Of a stretch of DNA of 64,000 bases, positions 1 to 8,138 are shown one piece after another. The stretch comes from Pachysolen tannophilus NRRL Y-2460 (lineage: Eukaryota; Ascomycota; Pichiomycetes; Alaninales; Pachysolenaceae), in assembly GCA_001661245.1 (NCBI GenBank), contig KV454013.1:447637-511636 (forward strand). The letters are read 5' to 3'. The position numbers and the translations under genes were made by a program. Numbering within the stretch: the first letter of the stretch is position 1; each line of letters starts with the position of its first letter. The notes under the pieces are model-generated. The model ran no database searches. It was not told the DNA's origin and was given only the letters and a program-made list of their open reading frames with translations.

Positions 1-87
1 TTTTTTTCTTTTTTTNTTTTTTTTTTTTTCTGTCTTCTTCTATAGGTGTTTCGACATGTGATACTGACAATGTTTTCTTACTTATAG

Positions 88-1247
88 TTCAAGGATTACA
101 AGTATACCCAATTGAAACGGATAAAAAGAAAAAAGCATTGATTTTGTCTGATTCTCGTGCTCCAAGTTTAAGGGCATCGAGGGGATTACGTGGATTTGTT
201 AATATGGGATCGACATGTTTCATGTCTGTTATCCTACAGACCTTAATTCATAACCCATTTATAAGAGACTATTATCTTTCAGGAAAGCATCTAGGTTGCG
301 ATAAAGAACCTCTTAGTTGTATTCCTTGTTGTATAGATGACATTTTTGCAGCATTTTATACCATGGATGAAAATAAAGGGTTTGGGCCAACTGCTTTATT
401 GACCGCTGCATGGAAAGTTAAAAGATCATTAGCAGGATATACTGAACAAGATGCACATGAATTTTGGCAATTTTTATTAGATGAAATGCATAAGGCTGAT
501 ATCTTATTATTGGAAAATAAAACTGAACAAAATAATCAAAAGAAAATTGAAAATGGTAATTCTGCAATTATTGATAAAAATGGGAAAAAAAATTCTCCAC
601 ATGCTACTCCTTTAGATTGTCCTTGTATCACACATAGAACTTTTTCAGGGGAATTACAAAGTTCAATTACATGTTCTAAATGTAGAAAAGTTACAACTAC
701 AATTGATCCAATGTTAGATTTATCATTAGAAATTTTACAACAAAATAGAAAAGTTGCAGGAAAATCATTACCACCCATAAGACAAATGAATCTCCTTGAT
801 TGTTTAAAAAGGTTTACAACACCGGAAAAGTTGGATGTATTATACAACTGTAGCACTTGTGGTCACAAGACAATGGTTTATAAGCAGTTAAAAATTAAAA
901 AATTACCACCAGTGCTAGGAATTCAATTAAAGAGGTTTGAACATTTATCAACTTCAGCTAAGATTGAAACTCATGTTACATTCCCATTAATGTTGAATAT
1001 GTACGATTATATTTTACATGATCATGATCATTTGGATAAAATTGAAACAGATTTAACATATGAGTTGTTTGCATTAGTTTGTCATATTGGATCAGTTAAT
1101 ACGGGTCACTATGTTTGTTTAGTGAAAAATAGAGACGGTAATTGGTTTAAATTTGACGATTCAAAAGTAACTTTAGTCTCAATTGATGAAGTCACAAGCA
1201 CTAAAGCTTATTTGTTATATTATATTATACATGACTTATCTTCCTAA
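88..1247 (+). CDS. UBP8: Ubp8, SAGA deubiquitinase (5' end missing)
   Basis: Ubiquitin-specific protease of the SAGA deubiquitination module, which removes ubiquitin from histone H2B in the nucleus. The Cys box (NMGSTCFMS) and His box (TGHYVC, then FDDSKV) are visible, as are paired CxxC motifs of the insert zinc site (CSKCR, CSTCG). The QDAHEFWQF motif is typical of Ubp8/USP22. The N-terminal ZnF-UBP domain of the family is absent because the window begins inside the gene. A TACTGAC branch-point-like sequence at 62-68 and TAG at 85-87 suggest that an intron ends at 87, so the exon is drawn from 88. The frame is also open further left, so that boundary is uncertain. A poly-T stretch containing the only N in the window lies at the left edge. 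Convergent with PLP2. Confidence 0.9.
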
Positions 1248-1479
1248 AGACAATTTCGATGAAAAACTCAGCATTTCAACTTTTATTTCAATTTCTTTTA
1301 GGAAAACATATTAAAGCATTTATTTTTATCATTTTCTACTTTTTTTTGTTGCATAGGACATTCTTTCTACACTCTTTCTACACGAGTGGTATATATATAT
1401 ATATATATATATTTTTAAGTTTTTTCATACATCTTATTATACTGCTTTTTTTTTATGTTTTTTTCTTCTTCTTTTCAGT
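1248..1479. other. Convergent UBP8/PLP2 intergenic spacer
   Basis: Shared 3' region of two convergent genes. It holds a (TA)n microsatellite near 1390-1412 and T-rich runs that could serve both polyadenylation signals. No gene seen. Confidence 0.6.
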
Positions 1480-2256
1480 TTAGTCAAAAAAATCATCATC
1501 ATCATCATCATCATCATTTTCATTAGCACCTCCTCTAATAGATTTTTTTGCAAACTTTATTTTCGATCTGTTTTCTATATCTTCTTCATCTTCCTCCAGA
1601 TTCATAATTAATCTTTTATCCTTTTCAACAACAGCACCCACATCTACTAGCACTTTTTCTAAATCGTTCAATGTGGTGGAATTTCCTCCTAATTCTGTTA
1701 ATGTTATATATTGCTTAACAACATCACCTTTATGATATATTAATATGGTAGGACAATTTGAATCAGGGTAATTCTCTACAGCTCTATTAGCAGGTATTTC
1801 GACAAACTTTATCTCTGGGAATTTTGATGCCAATGATATCATTAGAGCTGAAAGTTTTCTAGATTGTAAATTACTCTGCAAAGTCATATGCAAGAAAACA
1901 TAGTTTGATTTTGATGACTCGGCAACTTCTTTTGTATATTCAGGTTTTGATATTGGTAATACTGATCCGAACTTGGATTTAGAAGCCAATTCCCTTATTT
2001 GTTGCAATCTTTTTTGCTTATAGCTATTCAAAAAATCTTCATCCTCTTCATCTTCCAATGCATCTAGCTCATCTAATGTCTTGCCCTCTAGTCTGTTCTC
2101 ATGTTGCTTCGCAACAGCTTCGGATAATGCTTCTTCTATTTCATCTGTAGGATCTTTTGGCTTTTCTGGGATAATTCCATGAGACCTTAAAATATCATTC
2201 CATTCAGTATCCTCATTAGGATCAACTTCCACTTGGAATTTCGCATTGGGATCCAT
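1480..2256 (-). CDS. PLP2: Phosducin-like protein Plp2, CCT cofactor
   Basis: 258-residue phosducin-like protein. In yeast Plp2 is essential and works with the CCT/TRiC chaperonin in folding actin, tubulin and cell-cycle proteins. The N-terminal helical part contains EDTEWNDILR and AKQHENRLEGK, family hallmarks. The C-terminal half has a thioredoxin-like fold without the redox CxxC, and includes KFVEIPANRAVENYPDSNCP and ITLTELGGNS. The tail is a run of aspartates ending in FFD, as in S. cerevisiae Plp2. The ATG is the first in a long open frame and matches the family N-terminus. CCT6, encoded elsewhere in this window, is a subunit of its partner complex. Confidence 0.95.
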   Translation of the reverse strand: MDPNAKFQVEVDPNEDTEWNDILRSHGIIPEKPKDPTDEIEEALSEAVAKQHENRLEGKTLDELDALEDEEDEDFLNSYKQKRLQQIRELASKSKFGSVLPISKPEYTKEVAESSKSNYVFLHMTLQSNLQSRKLSALMISLASKFPEIKFVEIPANRAVENYPDSNCPTILIYHKGDVVKQYITLTELGGNSTTLNDLEKVLVDVGAVVEKDKRLIMNLEEDEEDIENRSKIKFAKKSIRGGANENDDDDDDDDFFD

Positions 2257-2706
2257 ATTGTATTTCTTTGTTGAAAATTACAAAAAGAATCAAATGATTA
2301 TTTAGGTGTATAAATTATATATGTCCGCTCCCGAATTTTGCCCATTTATTTAAGTTCACCAAAAAATGCTTTTTTGCTTTTTTTAAATTTTTTTTATTAG
2401 TACTTTCTTGCTCTACAGAGCTTTAAGCTCCAATACAACCTCAAATTCAAATTCGAATTCAAATATCTTGTTGAACATTGATTATCATACATAGGATCTT
2501 ATTCTGTCTATATCAAAAATAATAATAGTAATAGTAATAGTAAAAAAAAAAAAAAAAAAAATAAAAATATAAAAAATATAAGGTAAAATAAGTTCTTTTT
2601 AAAATTCAATAATTAAAAGGTCTTTTATACGATTTCTTCAAATACAAATCGTCAAGAATAAAATTAAAATGAAGTTGAGAGAGCAAGGGAAAGAGCAAAA
2701 AACACA
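2257..2706. other. PLP2 upstream / DUF2433 gene 3' region
   Basis: PLP2 promoter and the 3' end of the next gene (both on the minus strand). It contains a 20-nt A run at 2542-2561. No gene or clear regulator site recognised. Confidence 0.5.
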
Positions 2707-4296
2707 TCATTCCCTATTATTACCAGTAAAACCTCCTCCTCTTCTACCTCTGCTTCCTCTAACAAAACCACCTCTTCCTCTTCCTCTCCCTCCTCTTGAA
2801 CCGTTTTTGGAGTTATAATGAGTTCTACTTGTGGAGAGCGATTCTGCACCATCGTTCGTGAATGATTTTTTGCCATTTGACAGGCCTTCATCTTGCTCAC
2901 CTTGTTTTTGATTTTGAGATGAAATTGATATCTTCTTCATGTCAGAGCTAAGATCTTTTCTGTAGTTGAAATTGAAACCTTTTGCATGACACTCCATATT
3001 GAATTCACCATTATTTAAATTTAACACTAATGAACCAAGAGATAAATCACATAAATTAAAATGCCAAGTATTCTGGAAAGAAAGGTAATATAAATCATTC
3101 AACTGCCTTATTATTGATGTTAACTCTTTCTTTGGTGACTCATCAGTTTCAAGGGAATCTTTATTAGCATTTTGTTGTTTTTCCGGCAAGGTAAGTTTGA
3201 TGGATAAAATTTCTTCATGATTACTTGTAGATACTGGGATTTTATCATATACATCCAAGGCCAATGAAATATATTTTATCAGATTGTTGCGTTCATTTAA
3301 ATCTTCAATGTTTTCCAATAATTTTATAAATTTTTCCTGTAATTTAAACCAAATAACGGATAATTTTAAACGGGACTCATTAAATTTTAATTTAAAGTTT
3401 TCAAAATTTGGATTTATAGATAACTCATTATAAGAAGATGGGTATTTGAAATGTAAACCATTTGAGACGGTAAAATCCATTTTGAAAAAAATCGAAAGAT
3501 GTTGCAATAATGGTTCTCTTGTTGGTGATTGATGTGTTATGAAAAATTTAACAGACTCGTCAAATGAATCTCTTTCAGAGCTATAATATTTAGTAAAATT
3601 ATCTATTAATTTTCCCAATTGTAACATTGTCACCCATATGTTCCCCGGATCTCCAGAAACAGGTATAAGATCAATTTTCGTAGGATCACCTGGTATCTCG
3701 TATGAAGTCCCATGATGAAACAATTTATGATAAGACAAAGATCCACCTAACCCTGTTAATAATATATTTGTACCATCTTTTGTCTTTATTTTATAAAAAT
3801 GGTCTTCATCAATTATGAACAAATTGGGTATAGAATAAATTCCATATTTAAACTTATTCAAGACTATAGAATCCTCACACATTCCACTAACAGTATATAC
3901 CGGATAATCCAATTTTCTTTCACCTTTAAGGAAATAAGGCAATTCAGAAATCAATTGATTTTCCAAAATTTTTTTCAAATTTGTCTCGTTATTAGAAAGA
4001 TGTTCAACATTATCTCCACTAACTTTGGACAATTTTGAAATAGAAGTTATCAAATCACTGGATAAAAGAGGAGAAAACTCAACAATATGTCTAAGATAAG
4101 ATTCATGAATTCTATCTATACTATTTTCATCGAAAAACCCAAAATTCCCCGTATGTATTATAATATCCGAACCATATTGCTTGGCCAAATCGTTGAGTTT
4201 TGATAACTCACCTCTGATCTCTGCTATCAACAAAATCTTTAACCCATTCTTATCAATTAACCTCGGCAGCGAAACTATAGGATAACCCGAAGACAT
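2707..4296 (-). CDS. DUF2433 metallophosphoesterase-like protein with RGG tail
   Basis: 529 residues. The N-terminal region (about 20-300) matches the fungal DUF2433 family, with LLIAEIRGELSKLNDLAKQ, IIIHTGNFGFFD, VYTVSGMCED, LLTGLGGSLS, FFITHQSP and GLHFKYPSSYNE. The layout resembles a calcineurin-like phosphoesterase, but the usual metal ligands are not all obvious (D-x-H is replaced by E-I-R). Catalytic activity is therefore unproven. The last 40 or so residues are Gly/Arg-rich (RGGRGRGRGG, RGRRGGG), typical of RNA-binding or methylated RGG proteins. One in-frame CTG lies in the low-complexity tail (2881-2883). Cellular role not known to me. Confidence 0.8.
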   Translation of the reverse strand: MSSGYPIVSLPRLIDKNGLKILLIAEIRGELSKLNDLAKQYGSDIIIHTGNFGFFDENSIDRIHESYLRHIVEFSPLLSSDLITSISKLSKVSGDNVEHLSNNETNLKKILENQLISELPYFLKGERKLDYPVYTVSGMCEDSIVLNKFKYGIYSIPNLFIIDEDHFYKIKTKDGTNILLTGLGGSLSYHKLFHHGTSYEIPGDPTKIDLIPVSGDPGNIWVTMLQLGKLIDNFTKYYSSERDSFDESVKFFITHQSPTREPLLQHLSIFFKMDFTVSNGLHFKYPSSYNELSINPNFENFKLKFNESRLKLSVIWFKLQEKFIKLLENIEDLNERNNLIKYISLALDVYDKIPVSTSNHEEILSIKLTLPEKQQNANKDSLETDESPKKELTSIIRQLNDLYYLSFQNTWHFNLCDLSLGSLVLNLNNGEFNMECHAKGFNFNYRKDLSSDMKKISISSQNQKQGEQDEGLSNGKKSFTNDGAESLSTSRTHYNSKNGSRGGRGRGRGGFVRGSRGRRGGGFTGNNRE

Positions 4297-4717
4297 TCTT
4301 TTCTCAAACTGTTATTCTGATTGTATGTATGTATGTATGTATTATGATTATTATTTTATATATTGTATATTTATCTTTGACAGAGAGTTAATACGCCTTT
4401 ATTTAAAAAGTTATACTAAAAAATCAACTTAAAAAAAAAAAAAAAAAAAATTAAAATACAAATTTTACAAAACAAATCACAACTACTATTATAAACATAC
4501 AAATATATCGATATATATATATATATATATGATCTATATATGTTTCTGTTATAAATGTCTTTAGTCCTATTTAAGCAATAATGGAGGATAAAATGAACAA
4601 CTCTGAGAATCATCAAGTTAGTAAATTATCTTCAAAAATAAGTAAAACTACAAAAAAAAAAAAAAAAAAATAAAAATAAAAATAAAGATACATACCCATA
4701 ATAATACGTAACTCCAG
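4297..4717. other. Divergent promoter region with possible ERS1 first exon
   Basis: Lies between the minus-strand DUF2433 gene and ERS1. Contains a (TGTA)n stretch near 4324-4340, a TA microsatellite near 4512-4530 and two A runs. A candidate ERS1 exon would be 4581-4641 (ATG AAA-rich, donor GTAAAA at 4642), joining in phase to an acceptor CCAG ending at 4717. It would encode no first membrane segment, so this model is weak. Confidence 0.3.
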
Positions 4718-5556
4718 CCCAAAAATTTCGATATTATACGTTAAAATCATCAGATGGTATATCTGTTGATTTTTTGTTTTTAAACACGTTGGGATACTGT
4801 GCTTATCTTACGTCGTTATCATTGCAAGTTTATAACAATAATGTAAGAGACGAATTCCATCAGAAATATGATCATTACCCTTTGTTGAGTTATATTGATG
4901 TCATATATGCTCTGCATGGGTTGATATTGAATTTAGTAACAATTTCTCAGATTTTTTGTTCTGGATATAAAAGAACTGTTAGCAAAAGGGTTAGTTTTTT
5001 CACAAAATGTTTTTATTGTTTTTTTTTAGTTATTGTTGGTTTCCAATTATTATTAATCAGATCTCGAAAACTTTTATTACTTGAACTTGTGATAAACCTT
5101 TCATATATCAAAGTTTTGATTAGCTTTTTAAAATATTTACCTCAACTAATGCATAATTATAAGAGAAAATCGTGCTCAGGTTTTTCTATAACTCAAATAT
5201 GGCTCGACTTATGCGGAGGTACTTTTGCATTGCTGCAGTTGTTCTTGGATAACATTGTTGAGAATGACAGTAAGCTCAATTTGGAAGAATTACTAAATAA
5301 TAAGGGGAAATTGGGATTGAGTCTAGTTACTTTCTTCTTTGATTCCGCTTTTTTAATTCAATATTATATCATCTATAAAAACTCGGCTCCTTTTGTACAG
5401 GACTTCAAGACTTCATTCCCACAACCACAGATATCTCAAAGCTTAGACTCACAGTCTCAGATACCATTACAGCCATTATCCTCGCCATTGTTGCCGTTGT
5501 CGTCATCGTCGGTGTCATCGTCGTTGTCGCACTCAAAACAGCATCAACTTGTCTAG
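4718..5556 (+). CDS. ERS1: Ers1, cystinosin-like PQ-loop protein (5' end unresolved)
   Basis: PQ-loop membrane protein of the cystinosin family, an endosomal/vacuolar H+-coupled amino-acid (cystine) exporter. The first recognisable block is KSSDGISVDFLFLNTLGY, equal to the conserved segment after the first PQ loop. The second PQ loop, KYLPQLMHNYKRKSCSGFS, is followed by helices (LDLCGGTFALLQLFLD, VTFFFDSAFLIQYYIIY). A Ser/Pro-rich tail follows. The conserved start (first helix and first PQ pair) is not in this frame and no in-frame ATG precedes the homologous region. An upstream exon is therefore needed; acceptor CCAG at 4714-4717 gives the right phase for a Pro-Gln pair. I could not find a convincing exon 1. 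Confidence 0.82.
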
Positions 5557-5837
5557 ATTAGAACAATACAAAGTAGTGTATATACATACCAACGTACCTT
5601 TTTGGGACGAATATAATTTCTCAATTTCTATACAACACATTGAATTAGTCTTCATAAAATAATGATAATAATAAAAATAATTTAATTTTATATATCATTT
5701 ACTTTAGATTTATTCAATAGAAATATAATAGAAATCTCTTGGGAAAGTAGAGACTTTATAAGGAAAAAAAAAATTAGCTGTGAAGATACAACCTTTTCGT
5801 TTTTTTTTTTGAAAAACAGAAGGGAAAAATAAAAATA

Positions 5838-5869
<32 letters not shown>

Positions 5870-6135
5870 AAAAAACTGTAATAGCGGTTACAGCATAATT
5901 TTATTTGTCTATTCTTGTGAATTTTGATAGAAGGATAATAACTCATACTCATCATTAACTAATCATTTTGAATTTATTGGTGAGGTGTGTGTGTTTTCTT
6001 TTTTTTTTTTTTTTTATTTTTTTCTGAAATTAGTCTTGTCATATTTCAAAAATAGAAGAGTAATTTGTTTTATCAACTTTCAAGTTTATTTGCTAAGTAT
6101 AATTAAAAGAAAAATAATAGGAATAATATAAAAAA
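5557..6135. other. ERS1 3' / GAL83-type gene 5' intergenic region
   Basis: AT-rich region with a long A run around 5839-5861 and a T run near 5999-6015. It is the promoter of the Snf1 beta-subunit gene. No coding feature supported. Confidence 0.5.
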
Positions 6136-7431
6136 ATGAATTTTTCGGATTCTCAACATAGCGAAGATATTTCCAAAGATGTTCCCATGGTTGATATGAA
6201 TTCAAATAAAAATAATACTATATCGAGTTCATCACATATATCTGGGGAGGGTTCCGAGAATCCTTTATCATCTTCATCTTCATCTTCAGCATCAAGTTCA
6301 AATAATCCAAATCCGAATAGCGCCTCGTCTATGAATCTAGACGAAGATGTGGATCATACTTCTTCAAAGATAAGTTCTGCAGGTGATTTTGGTGAACCGA
6401 TTCATCCAATGCGAAGAAAATCAACCATAATCTTAACTGATGAACCGGAACAGCAACATCAAGAATCTCTGCAAAGAGGGGACCAAGGACAAGATCAACA
6501 ACACCAGCAAGACCAGAAACTCACTGATGGAAACTCAAACGAAAATGATAATATGAATGTTGATTACAGAAATAACGAGGAAGACGAAGGTACTCAAAGC
6601 CGGAATTCCACTCAGCAGGATCAGCAATCTTCAGAACATCCTGAATTGATTCCAGTTGAGTTAAGCTGGGTTCAAGGAGGCTCAAGAGTATTTGTAACAG
6701 GTTCATTCACTGGGTGGAGGAAAATGATAGCGTTAAATGGACCTTTTACAGATGGCTCATTTAATGTAAAATTATCATTGCCACTGGGAACTCATCGTTT
6801 TAGATTCATTGTAGATAATGAACTACGATTTAGTGATTTTTTACCAACAGCAACCGATCAGATGGGTAATTTTGTCAATTACTTGGAAATATTACCTCAT
6901 GCTCCACAAATTGATGATTTAAATGCCACACTTGATAAGACAAATTTAAATAACGAGGAAAGGAAACTTTCCAAATTTGATAGAAATGACAAATCAACAA
7001 AATCGATATCGACAATAGACCGTCTTACAAATGACGATGACGACATGGGAGATGGATACTCTAGATATCATGATGACGAAGAAAATTTACAACCATGCGA
7101 AAAACAGTATCTTCAAGATATACCTCCGATTTTCACAGACCCAAAAGTGATGGAACAATATTATTTGACCCTTGATAACAACCAACAAAACAACAATAAC
7201 AACCAACAATGGTTGATTCCTCCACAATTACCCCCACATTTAGAAAGTGTCATTTTAAATAATTTCAGCAATGACAAAGATAATAATGCTGGGTCATTAC
7301 CTATCCCAAACCATGTTGTCCTCAATCATTTGGCAACAACAAGCATCAAGCATAATACTCTAGCTGTGGCAAGTGTCGTCAGATACCAAAGAAAGTATGC
7401 CACTCAAATCTTATATGCTCCATTACAGTAG
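6136..7431 (+). CDS. GAL83: Snf1 kinase beta subunit (Gal83/Sip2 type)
   Basis: 431-residue AMPK beta subunit that scaffolds Snf1 and Snf4 and sets substrate and location. Residues 1-170 are disordered (Ser, Asn and Gln rich). A CBM48 glycogen-binding domain follows (about 175-260), with VFVTGSFTGWRK, GTHRFRFIVDNELRFSDFLPT and NFVNYLEI. The C-terminal ASC domain (about 325-431) has IPPIFTDPKVMEQYY, PPQLPPHLE, PIPNHVVLNHL and ASVVRYQRKYATQILY. There is no Gly at position 2, so N-myristoylation as in Sip2 is not expected; Gal83 is the better match. CTG codons occur at residues 112 and 217; the latter is a Pro in S. cerevisiae, a poor place for Leu. Confidence 0.92.
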   Translation: MNFSDSQHSEDISKDVPMVDMNSNKNNTISSSSHISGEGSENPLSSSSSSSASSSNNPNPNSASSMNLDEDVDHTSSKISSAGDFGEPIHPMRRKSTIILTDEPEQQHQESLQRGDQGQDQQHQQDQKLTDGNSNENDNMNVDYRNNEEDEGTQSRNSTQQDQQSSEHPELIPVELSWVQGGSRVFVTGSFTGWRKMIALNGPFTDGSFNVKLSLPLGTHRFRFIVDNELRFSDFLPTATDQMGNFVNYLEILPHAPQIDDLNATLDKTNLNNEERKLSKFDRNDKSTKSISTIDRLTNDDDDMGDGYSRYHDDEENLQPCEKQYLQDIPPIFTDPKVMEQYYLTLDNNQQNNNNNQQWLIPPQLPPHLESVILNNFSNDKDNNAGSLPIPNHVVLNHLATTSIKHNTLAVASVVRYQRKYATQILYAPLQ

Positions 7432-8138
7432 GATCCATCTTAGGGCTCCTCTTTAAATACATTCCATGAAAAAAAGTTTACATTTACAAATAAATAAATT
7501 AGATTACAAATCCTTTTTCTTTCATCCATTTTCTTACTTCGTTCTGAAAACAAGTCTCTAGTCATATATAAGTGTATAGATAGAAACCATATTTGATAAG
7601 AACAAATAATATAATTCAAATTTTTAATGCAGAAACTAGATCCTACACCATCTCCTCTGCGCAATGCAAACTTCCCAATCAAGTATTTAATTTCCTAATT
7701 GGAAAGAACTAAAAACTGCTATTTGTAAACAAGAGAAAAAAAAAGAATAAAAAAATAAATAAATAAAAACAAATCAAACTAAAGCCAACATAAGTTTATA
7801 GCTGAACTTGTTAGTGTTATATCCAAACCTGATGTTATAGAGGAAGGATATTGGGGCATTTCTTTTTTTCAAGATTTTATTTAGAAGCAGATTTAAGGTA
7901 TTTGATTTTTATTTTGGATCAACTGTTTTGTTTTGATTTTTGGAAGTCTTGGAAAGAAAACAGGAGAGAGAAGAGAGGAAAAAAAAAAAAAAAAAATAGA
8001 AGAAAAAGGTTAGATTTCTGTTGCATTTGATAATAGAGAACTTGATAAAGATCAATAATATATATGATTTTAGCCACTAGTTGAGGCATTAGGAACCCCT
8101 CTTGTGAATACAGTATATGCTATAGAGGCTAATATATT
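7432..8138. other. KIP3 upstream region
   Basis: About 700 bp between two plus-strand genes. Contains an A run at about 7980-7997 and AATAAATAAATA repeats near 7750. No gene or recognised cell-cycle box (MCB or SCB) seen. Confidence 0.5.

Noticed and set aside
1259-1483. 74-codon hydrophobic frame after UBP8
   Set aside because: Built from T-rich and TA-repeat DNA in a convergent 3' spacer; no family resemblance.
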